This document shows, one piece after another, positions 45,725-54,236 of a stretch of 64,000 nt of DNA. The notes below the pieces were generated by a model that worked only from the letters and a program-made list of their open reading frames with translations, was not told where the DNA came from and made no database searches. Each line of letters starts with the position of its first letter. Within the stretch, counting starts at the first letter, position 1. Source of the stretch: Shewanella atlantica (GTDB taxonomy: Bacteria > Pseudomonadota > Gammaproteobacteria > Enterobacterales > Shewanellaceae); contig NZ_RXNV01000004.1 in assembly GCF_003966265.1 (NCBI RefSeq), positions 186,001 to 250,000 on the forward strand, read 5' to 3'. The position numbers were made by a program, and so were the translations under genes.

Positions 45725-46402
45725 TTACCGGGCCGGCTCAACGACACTGGCCTCTGGGAGCGCCGGGGACTTGACTAACATATGCACTCCCAACCAGGCG
45801 AACCACAGGATCTGGCCTAAGCCAAAAACCTCTGTCAGTATCTCGGCTGGATAGATAGTGAGAATACCGGCCAGACCAACAAACACGCCAAGGTAGTTAA
45901 GCATCTTAGGAAACTCATTGGCTCTTAGTGCCGCAATACTCAACAGGAGTACCCAGAGCCCGCCAACAATTTCATTTCCGCCACCCAGAGCCTCGACCAG
46001 CGTGTTAATGACCAACCAGATAGTCATAGCTTGTTTCGGATCATCAGCAGAGATCTCAATCGCCACTCCTAAGCCGATATTTGCGATCATTCCACTGGCA
46101 ATTACTAAACCCACCCAAACGATGCCAAATATCGAAGCTAGCTGTGAAAGCGCCGGGGCCTTGTCTTTAACCCGTTGATACAGCGCTAAGACCAGTACAG
46201 CCAGAAAAATTCCAAATAGAACGTACATAGCCAGATTAAGCAGAGACAGGATAAGTTGGTTTTCAGCCAGAAAAGTAAACTGTTGTACTGCATTCGCATC
46301 CGCGGGAAATTCCCATACCGCACCAAAAAACACAAAAGCCGATATATAAATAGCAGCCTCGAAAAGTGCTGCAACGCCCCCTATCTTCTGTAGGCTATTC
46401 AT
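45725..46402 (-). CDS. DUF4386-like multi-pass membrane protein
   Basis: A protein of about 225 residues with six hydrophobic helices (for example IGGVAALFEAAIYISAFVFFG, LILSLLNLAMYVLFGIFLAVLVLALY, LASIFGIVWVGLVIASGMIANIGLG, MLNYLGVFVGLAGILTIYP, LGQILWFAWLGVHMLV). The loop patterns resemble DUF4386 proteins of unknown function. The ATG is at 46402; GTG one codon upstream is the alternative. It is divergent from the pcm gene. Confidence 0.6.
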   Translation of the reverse strand: MNSLQKIGGVAALFEAAIYISAFVFFGAVWEFPADANAVQQFTFLAENQLILSLLNLAMYVLFGIFLAVLVLALYQRVKDKAPALSQLASIFGIVWVGLVIASGMIANIGLGVAIEISADDPKQAMTIWLVINTLVEALGGGNEIVGGLWVLLLSIAALRANEFPKMLNYLGVFVGLAGILTIYPAEILTEVFGLGQILWFAWLGVHMLVKSPALPEASVVEPAR

Positions 46403-46646
46403 CACTCAATTTCCTTATGATTTGAAAACCTATCTAAGCTAACACTTATTTATGTTTTACACCTTTATCTATATGTAACAAAACCTAATGCCTCAAGTCC
46501 CGGTGACTCTAGCCCTATTTCGGCGAATAAAACTCCTGCTTTGAACCATCAACAGAGTAACAAGCGGCGAACCTTTCTATTAAACGTTTATTCTTCCTAT
46601 ACTCAATAGTGATTGGGTTATGTCATAACCCTGTAGGGAGTGCGCT

Positions 46647-47381
46647 ATGGGTAAATTACTTTTTCTGTTTATTACCCTTATCATATTCGGACAACAGAGC
46701 ATTGCGGCATTACCCGCGGGTGACTCCGAAAAATATCTCCGCGCCAGAGAGAAGATGGTGCAAAATCAGCTCAGCACACGCGACATTACAGACAAGAGAG
46801 TGCTGGCGGCAATGAAAGCAATTCCCAGACACCTCTTTGTACCGGACCTACTGGTTTTCAAAGCCTATACTGACTCCCCCCTGCCGATCGGTGAAGGACA
46901 GACCATTTCACAACCCTATATTGTTGCCCTGATGACAGAACTACTCGAACTCACCGGCAGTGAAAGAGTGCTCGAGATTGGCACCGGCTCAGGATACCAG
47001 GCGGCGGTACTTTCCCAAGTCGCCAAAGAGGTGTTCACCATCGAGATCAAGGAGAAACTCTGCACTAAGGCCGGCAAGCTTCTGGACTCACAAGGTTATG
47101 CAAATGTTGAGTCCCGCTGCGGCGACGGCTACTTCGGCTGGAATAAGGAGGCGCCCTTCGATGCTATTATGATCACCGCCGCCGTGGATCACGTCCCTCC
47201 GCCCCTTCTGGCGCAACTCAAAGACGGAGGGCGACTGGTGCTTCCCCTGGGAAATCCCTTCAGCTATCAGAACCTGGTGCTGGTCACCAGAAAGGGGGAT
47301 GACTATAGGGTTTGGCAGATATCCGGCGTGCTCTTTGTTCCCATGACCGGACATGCATTGAAGGACTCCGGGGAAAAGTAA
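46647..47381 (+). CDS. pcm: Protein-L-isoaspartate O-methyltransferase with a signal peptide
   Basis: A 244-residue PCMT. The core is complete: MVQNQLSTRDITDKRVLAAMKAIPRHLFVP, PLPIGEGQTISQPYIVALMTELL, motif I VLEIGTGSGYQAAVLS, DAIMITAAVDHVPPPLLAQLKDGGRLVLPLG. Unusually it starts with a probable signal peptide (MGKLLFLFITLIIFGQQSIAALP), whereas PCMT is normally cytosolic and needs SAM. The stop overlaps the next gene by one base (TAATG), so the two are coupled. Base composition looks more GC-rich than neighbouring genes, suggesting transfer. Its separate gene shows it is not the housekeeping pcm, which in gammaproteobacteria lies next to surE. Confidence 0.82.
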   Translation: MGKLLFLFITLIIFGQQSIAALPAGDSEKYLRAREKMVQNQLSTRDITDKRVLAAMKAIPRHLFVPDLLVFKAYTDSPLPIGEGQTISQPYIVALMTELLELTGSERVLEIGTGSGYQAAVLSQVAKEVFTIEIKEKLCTKAGKLLDSQGYANVESRCGDGYFGWNKEAPFDAIMITAAVDHVPPPLLAQLKDGGRLVLPLGNPFSYQNLVLVTRKGDDYRVWQISGVLFVPMTGHALKDSGEK

Positions 47382-49804
47382 TGCTTCTCGCGGCCGTCTT
47401 CCTTGTATCCCTCTACTCTCTCGCCTTCGAGGTACTTCTGGCAAGGATCTTCTCGATCAGCCAGTGGAACCACCTCTCTTTTATGGTGATCAGCATAGCG
47501 CTTTTCGGCTTTGCCGCCAGCGGCACATTGTTGAGCATTCTCGATTCAAGAAAGAAAGAGTGGATAAATCGCTTTGCCGCAGCGGAATCGACATCGACTT
47601 TAGTGCTTCTCTACAGCTGCTCTACACTTATCTCCTTTATTATTCTAAACAAGCTCCCTCTTGACTACTTCAGGCTTTCACTGGAGTCGATTCAGGCCTT
47701 TTACCTGTTTATCAGCTATACGCTTCTGGCTATTCCATTTTTTTTCGCAGGTTTTATTGTGCTGGCAGCTTATCTGCAGCAGCCGGAAAAAACTGGCATA
47801 ACCTACTTTGCCAGTATGGCTGGCTCGGCTCTGGGTGCAGTTATCCCTTCTCTGTTTCTGCCTTTTATCGGAGAGGGAAAACTCGTTATAATCCTTGCGC
47901 TACTCCCTTTGTGTTATCTGGCTGCTGCCGCTGTTATAAAGAGTAAAAAAAATATCGGGCGCCGCTCTCGAATCCGGACTATGATTTTCCCCCTGATAAG
48001 TGTCTGCGCTATTGGACTGGCTGCGGCTCTGCTTCTCACCCCATGGGGAGACGCACTGGTATCTGTCACCCCTTCACCCTATAAATCACTCAGCCAGCTT
48101 CTGCAGTTTCCCCACTCGGCTGTCAACTCGTCGGTGAGCAGCGTAACCGGCAGAATAGAAACCGCAACCAGCCCCTATATCCGTTACGCACCGGGACTCA
48201 GCCTCAAATACCAGGGGAGCCAGCCGGTGCAGAGATCTATTTTCCGTGACGGAGACGAACAGCTGGTTCTTTATGGAGAAGAGGGCAAGCCAGAGACGTT
48301 CGGGTTTGCGGATTTCACCTTACCGACGGTAGGCTACAAGCTTGTAACGGCCCCCAAAAGCGCACTTCTGATCCTGAAGGGCGGAGGAACAAGCATACCT
48401 GCAGCCCTTGCCGCCGGAGTCCCGGAACTATCCGTTATTCATGAGAGCCCAAATATAGCCCGAGCCTTAGGGGAGCATTACAAGCTGCCCACAATAGCCG
48501 AGAACCCTCGCATATTTCTCAAACAATCCCAGAGAAAATACGACATCATCCATCTGGAAAACTGGGGGACATCCCTCCCCGGCTCGGCGGCGCTCAGCCA
48601 GGAGTATCTTTTCACCACGCAGGCCTTCGAGGGGTATCTGGACCACCTTTCGGAAAAGGGGCTAATCATTATTTCGCGCAAACTCCTTCTTCCTCCTTCC
48701 GATTCGATCCGTCTTTTTTCCACGGCAATGCAGGTTCTGCGGGATCGCGGCGAAGAAAATCCGCAGCATCACCTCGTTCTATTAAGAAACTGGGGGATCT
48801 TCACACTGATCATCGGCAAAAATCCTATTCAAGATAGAGATATTCCGATCAACTTTGCTGAAAAGCTAAATTTCGATATTGTCTATATCCGGGATATGCA
48901 GGCTTCCCTTGCCAATCGCTTCAATATTTCCGAGCTCCCCCATCATTACCTTGCCGTCGATCGGCTGACCCGGCATTACAGTGAAAAAAGAGAAAACCAA
49001 TTTTTCGAGGGTTATCTGCTGGATACGGCACCCCAGGATGACGACCGGCCATTTCCCGGCCGCTATATCAAGTGGGACAGGTTGGGGGATCTATACCGGA
49101 GCATGGGAAGCCGACCCTATTCGATGCTTCTTTCAGGCGAGGTCGTCGTTGCCGTGGTCTTTTTCGAGGCACTGGTCGTCGCGGCCCTGTTGTTACTTCT
49201 GCCCAGACTCCTGAACAAAGGGAAAAAAGAGAAGGTTCCTGTAGCACAGAAGCTCTATTTCTTCTCCATCGGGGCGGGCTTTATGTTCGTGGAGATCTAT
49301 TTTATCAAGGCCTATATCCTGCTTTTCTCCAACCCAGTGGTCAGCTTTACCCTCGTACTGGCCGGTATTTTACTCTCTTCCGGGATCGGTGGGTGGTGGT
49401 CTCAGAAAATGGGGAGAAATGCCGTTATCTACTCTCTTGCGGGTCTATGTCCGATGCTCCTTGGGATTGTTATCTTTATGGAGCAGATCCTCGATTACCT
49501 TCTGGGCTTACCGGAAATCCTTCGCTATCTATCTGCCCTACTTTTACTGCTTTTACCGGGCATCTTAATGGGAGTGCCGTTCGCCCTTGGGATGCGCAGT
49601 CTACTCACAACACCTCTTCAGCGGGCCTACGCCTGGGCGATGAACGGATGTGCCTCGGTGCTCACCTCCATTGCCGCGGCCGGACTTGCCCTTAGTTCAG
49701 GCATCCCATCCATTATGCTGTGCGCGGCGGCATTTTACCTGTTGGCGGCACTTTGTTCGAAAAATGCCAGAAGCGGGAAGAGTCAAGCTGTTAGAATCAC
49801 TTGA
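47381..49804 (+). CDS. Membrane protein with a spermidine-synthase-like domain
   Basis: About 807 residues. The first 240 contain some six membrane helices (LLAAVFLVSLYSLAFEVLLARIF, LSFMVISIALFGFAASGTLL, AFYLFISYTLLAIPFFFAGFIVLAAYL, and others), a soluble middle of about 350 residues resembles the Rossmann half of spermidine synthase (LLILKGGGTSIPAALAAGV, DIIHLENWGTS), and about six more helices follow (FMFVEIYFIKAYILLFSNPVVSFTLVLAGILL). The glycine motif is present but the usual aminopropyl-transfer acidic residues are not evident, so activity is uncertain. ATG at 47381 lies inside the pcm stop. Possible foreign origin, as its codon use resembles pcm and not the flanking genes. Confidence 0.75.
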   Translation: MLLAAVFLVSLYSLAFEVLLARIFSISQWNHLSFMVISIALFGFAASGTLLSILDSRKKEWINRFAAAESTSTLVLLYSCSTLISFIILNKLPLDYFRLSLESIQAFYLFISYTLLAIPFFFAGFIVLAAYLQQPEKTGITYFASMAGSALGAVIPSLFLPFIGEGKLVIILALLPLCYLAAAAVIKSKKNIGRRSRIRTMIFPLISVCAIGLAAALLLTPWGDALVSVTPSPYKSLSQLLQFPHSAVNSSVSSVTGRIETATSPYIRYAPGLSLKYQGSQPVQRSIFRDGDEQLVLYGEEGKPETFGFADFTLPTVGYKLVTAPKSALLILKGGGTSIPAALAAGVPELSVIHESPNIARALGEHYKLPTIAENPRIFLKQSQRKYDIIHLENWGTSLPGSAALSQEYLFTTQAFEGYLDHLSEKGLIIISRKLLLPPSDSIRLFSTAMQVLRDRGEENPQHHLVLLRNWGIFTLIIGKNPIQDRDIPINFAEKLNFDIVYIRDMQASLANRFNISELPHHYLAVDRLTRHYSEKRENQFFEGYLLDTAPQDDDRPFPGRYIKWDRLGDLYRSMGSRPYSMLLSGEVVVAVVFFEALVVAALLLLLPRLLNKGKKEKVPVAQKLYFFSIGAGFMFVEIYFIKAYILLFSNPVVSFTLVLAGILLSSGIGGWWSQKMGRNAVIYSLAGLCPMLLGIVIFMEQILDYLLGLPEILRYLSALLLLLLPGILMGVPFALGMRSLLTTPLQRAYAWAMNGCASVLTSIAAAGLALSSGIPSIMLCAAAFYLLAALCSKNARSGKSQAVRIT

Positions 49805-50348
49805 GACTGTAATTTCGCAACCAAACATCTTTATGAAGTTCATATTTCAGCCACTCCTCACCCGACTCAGTGAAACTCGAATCAAGTTGCATGCCCAGCT
49901 TCTGAATCAACAGGTGGGACGCCTGGTTATCCTTCATGGCTCTGGCGATGACCCTGTCGACGCCATAGCGATTAAATGCTAACTCCAATGCAGCTTTTGC
50001 TGACTCGAACGCATAGCCCCGATGCCAGAATCTTTGCATCAATCTAAAACCGATATCCACCTCACCGGTTTCAGTTGACCGTCTAAGCCCACAAAAGCCA
50101 ATATATTCATTGGAACTTTTCAGATAAACAGACCAACGACCAAAGCCAAACTTTTCATATTGTTCATAGTTCCGAATAAACCTACATACTTCGATGTGAT
50201 TTTTAAACGGCTTATCCCCTGTATATTTAAGCACTTGCGGGTCAAGGTTCAGGTCAAAAAAACCGGCAACATCACCTAAAGAAAACCGTCTGAGCACTAG
50301 TCGCTCGGTTTCAGTTTCTATTTTTGATTCTTCAGTTTTCGCTTCCAT
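49797..50348 (-). CDS. GNAT acetyltransferase, RimJ/RimL type
   Basis: A 183-residue GNAT enzyme (ETERLVLRRFSLGDVAGFFDLNLDPQVLKYTGDKPF, GFGRWSVYLKSSNEYIGFCGLRR, VDIGFRLMQRFWHRGYAFESAKAALELAF). Acetyl-CoA-binding motif A is RFWHRGYAFES. Family members acetylate N-terminal or small amine groups. It converges with the spermidine-synthase-like gene, overlapping it by 8 bp. Substrate unknown. Confidence 0.85.
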   Translation of the reverse strand: MEAKTEESKIETETERLVLRRFSLGDVAGFFDLNLDPQVLKYTGDKPFKNHIEVCRFIRNYEQYEKFGFGRWSVYLKSSNEYIGFCGLRRSTETGEVDIGFRLMQRFWHRGYAFESAKAALELAFNRYGVDRVIARAMKDNQASHLLIQKLGMQLDSSFTESGEEWLKYELHKDVWLRNYSLK

Positions 50349-50587
50349 CCCCTCTCCTTGTGAGCCAGTTATGAGTATTCTGGCCTTTGCCCATAGTCAT
50401 AGGTAACGGCAGCCGCTGACAAAATTCTTATAAAAATATTGATCTTCATTTGACCCGTCTATAGGTTCAAGCTTGATATTAGTTCTTCGACAGGCAACTG
50501 GTGACTAGGCCTCAGGGGCGAGGCCGCATTCGTCTACGAAGGGACGACGTTGAATACCATTCTTTTTTCAACGCCTTATAAGCTCAC

Positions 50588-51124
50588 TTACCAATATTCA
50601 GGGTTATTCAATGCCTCTACGCAATAGGAGTTGCCGATAATGGGTTCAAACGCTTCTCCCACCAATGATTGACCCAGCCATCCTTCCGGGTAAGTCATCT
50701 TTAAGGGGGCCTTAGCTAATTTCTCACTAATGGGATTAAAACCGACTTTGGAGTAGAAATTAGGATCTCCATAGGTAAAGACGAGCCCAACACCATGTTC
50801 TTTTAGCTGATTAATGCCAAATCGAATCAGTTTCTGGCCAACCCCCTTTCCTTGATAGCCGGTGTGTATGGCTACCGGAGAGAGAAGAAAAGCATTGATC
50901 CCACTTTCAAATACCAATCTGGTAAAGACGATACTACCTACGATCTGCTCATCTTCGATAGCAATGAAGCCATAAAGGTCCTGAGGATCAGTTTCCGTCA
51001 ATAACTGATAGGCTAAGCTTCCTATCAACAAACCTTCAGACTCACCTTCTGAGTCTGAAAATACTTGAGTGAACAGCTGCTTAATTTCTGCAATATGACT
51101 TGGGCTATATGTTAAAAGCTTCAT
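50588..51124 (-). CDS. GNAT acetyltransferase, YhbS-like
   Basis: A 178-residue N-acetyltransferase with motif A in LLSPVAIHTGYQGKGVGQKLIRFGINQLKEHG and the C-terminal GLVFTYGDPNFYSKVGFNPISEK. This family matches YhbS-like GNATs. Single gene between the other GNAT and the deaminase remnant. Substrate unknown. Confidence 0.85.
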   Translation of the reverse strand: MKLLTYSPSHIAEIKQLFTQVFSDSEGESEGLLIGSLAYQLLTETDPQDLYGFIAIEDEQIVGSIVFTRLVFESGINAFLLSPVAIHTGYQGKGVGQKLIRFGINQLKEHGVGLVFTYGDPNFYSKVGFNPISEKLAKAPLKMTYPEGWLGQSLVGEAFEPIIGNSYCVEALNNPEYW

Positions 51125-51381
51125 TTATTGACCTTTATGTTCCTTAAGCCTTGCAGATGTACTCTCGCGTCTCTGCGATAGGTAAGTACATCTGTTCATA
51201 GACAACACCTGGCCCAGTGACAGTCAAAGAACCAGATTTGCAATCAACCGCAATGGGAGCCTTTAATGCCCGGATTGACCTTCGCGAAGAAGTGTAAACC
51301 CGTCAGATTAACGAGGTCTCCATCTTGACGTCTTTGCTATGCTTGATTATCAATGGTTAAAATGGTGTAGCTGAGACTCAT

Positions 51382-52068
51382 TTACCTACGAGGTAAATAT
51401 CCACGACCGTCTTTAGATAAATTACTCACGCCCAGAGAGCCGTCATTTAGCGCGCTGCCATAATTATCCCGGCAGTGAGTACAAGGACTCATTTTGTTCA
51501 CTAAGCGGCCTTTTTTAGTATACTTCCTCACGTATGCATGTGAAATCTCTACATTACCTCGATGTAATCCGATAGCATCACCGAGTTTATGCTTCAAATC
51601 TGTTACAGCTGCATCTTCAGCACACATATTGTCATTTGCACGGCCCCACCCTATGACTTCCTTCCCTGAATCGTGATTTAAATATCTAGCCGCTGCCCAG
51701 GGGCCACTGTGGTTACCCGTTGGCTTACCATCAGGGAAATTAGAGGGCTTATTTGCCAACTGGTAGGCGATAAGCTCAAGCGGATCTATCGGGGCTCTAT
51801 CGCAATTTGTGTCCTGAGCCAAGGTGCTCTGTTTAGTCACAAAATAATTATGATTGTAGCTGATTTTCAAATCGCGACAGTGGTGTGTCCCTTCGATTTT
51901 ATTTATTGATGCTATCTCCGCTACGGCGCCGCTACAGCCGAGTATTTTGTCACCCACATTAAGGTTCCCGGCCTTCACCCATTCCTCAGCAATAAGAAAA
52001 AAAGGGTGCTCTTCTACGGCAAACATAGAGGTTTTTAAATCACCAATAGCATATTCAATCTCTAACAT
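51382..52068 (-). pseudogene. HINT-domain plus deaminase toxin C-terminal remnant
   Basis: A 228-residue frame that looks like the C-terminal end of a polymorphic toxin. Residues about 10-85 match the end of a HINT self-cleavage domain (FAVEEHPFFLIAEEWVKAGNLNVGDKILG, then YNHNYFV). Residues about 115-228 carry the deaminase motifs NMCAEDAAV (CAE) and SPCTHCRDNYG (PCxxC), a nucleic-acid deaminase fold similar to YwqJ-type toxins. A stop codon lies about 14 codons upstream in frame, so the HINT N-terminus and the delivery part are lost. I see no immunity gene in the 257 bp downstream. It is most likely a decayed toxin module or a displaced toxin tip; an expressed orphan is possible since ATG at 52068 follows AAGAG. 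Confidence 0.7.
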
Positions 52069-52495
52069 CTCTTGATCAACACTTCCAAATATTAGTTCAA
52101 TAGGGCTAACTTAAAATCCTTAAAATAGAAGCGCTATCGCTATCCATCATTTGCTACGCATACTGGCCTGGCAACAGGCTAAAAAATTGCTTGGCTATAG
52201 TAACCAACACAGTCAGCAGAACCAAACTTTTTAGACCATGTTGGTTTGCTTGTTTTCTTACGGACTTGCTACTCGAACGAGCTTTTAAAGTCGTCAATTA
52301 ATTAAAAGGTATATAAAAATAAATGACTAAACGACATAACCACCGCCTTGCGCGAATAGCCATTCATCCAACATGAAAACGGCCTTTTGACCGTACCTCT
52401 CATATGGAATATAAGGGAATCACTCGAACGGGATCCCCTTCTCATCTATAAACACGCCCCATCAACTAGATAAAAAGAACAATGTTTCAGTTTCT
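52069..52495. other. Gap between the toxin remnant and the hydrolase gene
   Basis: About 427 bp. The first 40 bp continue the HINT frame up to its stop. The remainder is AT-rich with no ORF, no strong terminator and no recognisable mobile-element end. Confidence 0.4.
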
Positions 52496-53410
52496 TTAAT
52501 TAGCACTCAACCAACCAGAGAGCTTTTGATTAACCAGATCAGGAGAAGACTGCATAAACCAATGACCACCAGGCACAACTTCAACTTGCCCCTTATTCAG
52601 TTCTTGTACCTGCTTCTCCCAGCTTTTGGCATGAAACCATACCTTTTTATCTTTCCCGTAAATGAAAAGGAAAGGCGTTCCATAATCTTTTACCTCTGTT
52701 GCCTTTGTGGTGTTTTTCGATAAAACCGATTTCCATAAATGCCAGTATGGGTAGGTCATACGGGCGTCTGGTCGTAAATCTTCGATTGTTTTATTAGGGT
52801 CAACATTTTCAATCTGTAGAATTTTATCTGCTGTATATAATGCTAATTTTTCTCCGAGGAATTCAGGTAAAGTCCAGGCAACAGCCAGTGCAAAGGTGTA
52901 TTTGACATTGATAGTGGGCCTCTTCTCGTCTCCAAAACTTCCGATGTCAAAGAGTACTAATCGATCCACTAAGTCATTTTTCTTAAGGTATTGAGAAGCA
53001 TACACAGCCCCCCAGTCATGAGCCATAACTGTGACAGCCCCTCTATCTAACCCTTTGATAAAGGAGTCTGTAATCATTCTAATCTGTTTGATATTGTAAT
53101 GAGGTCTTTCTCCATTATCCTCTAACTCAAATCCTGGTAGCGTAAATCGAACAATCGTATAATCTTGTTTTAAAAATTCTACCTGCTTGTCCCAAAGCTC
53201 TAAACTGTCAGGATAGCCATGGATAAACACTAAGGTTTCTTCACCTTCACCATCGATTTTCACTTCAAGGTTTTTCACTATATCAGGAAGATTTTTTTGA
53301 AATTCTTCATCTGGTATAGGACCTGTAAAAGTAAATGTATAAATCAGGTAAAGAACAGGGGAAAGTACAACGAGTACAATCAACAATATTCTCATCATAA
53401 TCTTTTTCAT
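52496..53410 (-). CDS. Alpha/beta hydrolase, epoxide-hydrolase-like, membrane-anchored
   Basis: A 304-residue alpha/beta hydrolase with an N-terminal hydrophobic anchor (IMMRILLIVLVVLSPVLYLIYTFTF), oxyanion motif FIHGYPDS, nucleophile elbow MAHDWGAVYASQ (Asp nucleophile, as in epoxide hydrolases and dehalogenases) and catalytic His in VPGGHWFMQ. The anchor should hold it on the periplasmic face of the inner membrane. It has no operon partner. An 18-bp palindrome lies about 250 bp upstream. AT-rich compared with neighbours, perhaps acquired. Confidence 0.82.
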   Translation of the reverse strand: MKKIMMRILLIVLVVLSPVLYLIYTFTFTGPIPDEEFQKNLPDIVKNLEVKIDGEGEETLVFIHGYPDSLELWDKQVEFLKQDYTIVRFTLPGFELEDNGERPHYNIKQIRMITDSFIKGLDRGAVTVMAHDWGAVYASQYLKKNDLVDRLVLFDIGSFGDEKRPTINVKYTFALAVAWTLPEFLGEKLALYTADKILQIENVDPNKTIEDLRPDARMTYPYWHLWKSVLSKNTTKATEVKDYGTPFLFIYGKDKKVWFHAKSWEKQVQELNKGQVEVVPGGHWFMQSSPDLVNQKLSGWLSAN

Positions 53411-53468
53411 GAATATCCTTTTTTATTATTGAATATTTTACAAAAGAGCAAGTAGCGAGTTGGTCTTT

Positions 53469-53640
53469 TTATCGACTAATTGAGTTGAATCCTATCGATA
53501 CTTGGCTAATTGTGTAATTTTGAGGCTCTGTTGCAGGAAGATTACTTTCTGCAGTTTCAGTGGCATATAACGTGACACCAGCCAATACACATACAGAGAC
53601 AACCACCAAGCTAAGAGCGCTTTTTAATCCTAATCATCAT
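53469..53640 (-). pseudogene. Possible remnant of a small secreted protein
   Basis: On the minus strand a 5' start (MMIRIKKRS from 53640 or 53637) meets, after a one-base shift near 53615, a frame with a signal-like helix and short polar tail (LSLVVVSVCVLAGVTLYATETAESNLPATEPQ) ending at 53469. The pieces look like one broken secreted peptide. Not recognised; weakly supported. Confidence 0.3.
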
Positions 53641-53662
53641 TAGTTACTTTGATACCTGAGCG

Positions 53663-53680
53663 TTAGAGTAATTACTCTAA
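53663..53680. promoter_or_regulatory. 18-bp perfect palindrome upstream of the hydrolase gene
   Basis: TTAGAGTAATTACTCTAA is a perfect palindrome, with a degraded second copy (TTAGTGTAATTACTCCA) directly to its right. Twin palindromes in a promoter region suggest an operator for a dimeric repressor, but none is encoded nearby. Confidence 0.45.
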
Positions 53681-53907
53681 TGTTAAATTAGTGTAATTAC
53701 TCCATGATTGGAATAACTTTTGACTGGTTATGTGAAGTTGCCCCCCCCCACTTAGGCATCTCTCAAGGTTGACTTCTTTCTCTACATACTTCCATGGTCG
53801 GCACCAAACACAGGAAAAATAGCGAGTATATTTCTGTGTTATCAAGCTCCTGGTCAATAAGCCAAAGTAGCTTTAGTAAAGTGTTGTTTTTACTTGACCA
53901 CTAATTA

Positions 53908-54231
53908 TTACTGAGCCAGCACTATGTGGGGCCAGCGAGTCGCCAGGTAATCGGTATCGCTTGCCCTGATACTCTCAACACTGGTATGAAAGTCTCCTTC
54001 CGGTGCAGTAAACCAACAGCTGAGGTCGTGGGGTATCAAAAATTCGGAAGAACTCCCCGAATTTAGCCGTATACTGATTCCCAGCTCCGGATGGGCGAGC
54101 AGAGATTGCTTTAAGACCTCACCTTCTGCGTTGAAATAGGTCAGTCCAAGCAGACAGTTTTGTTAATTATCGACGTTAATGTCAGCATATTCTCTCTCCT
54201 GCTTTCTAATCTGTACGGTCCAATCCGTCAC
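53908..54231 (-). pseudogene. Small ORF after the anchor subunit, interrupted by a stop
   Basis: On the minus strand GTG at 54231 opens VTDWTVQIRKQEREYADINVDN, then TAA at 54163-54165, after which the same frame runs 84 codons (CLLGLTYFNAEGEVLKQSLL, FLIPHDLSCWFTAPEGD) to TAA at 53908. The position, 6 bp after the anchor-subunit stop, suggests the third gene of the molybdoenzyme operon, perhaps an assembly or maturation protein. I recognise no family. Either it is a pseudogene or the second part has no valid start. Confidence 0.4.
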
Positions 54232-54236
54232 CTGGG

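Noticed and set aside
49072-49695. 207-residue ORF overlapping the spermidine-synthase-like gene
   Set aside because: It is in an alternate frame of a high-GC gene; the composition is Arg/Pro/Gly-rich without domain pattern, as expected for a shadow frame.
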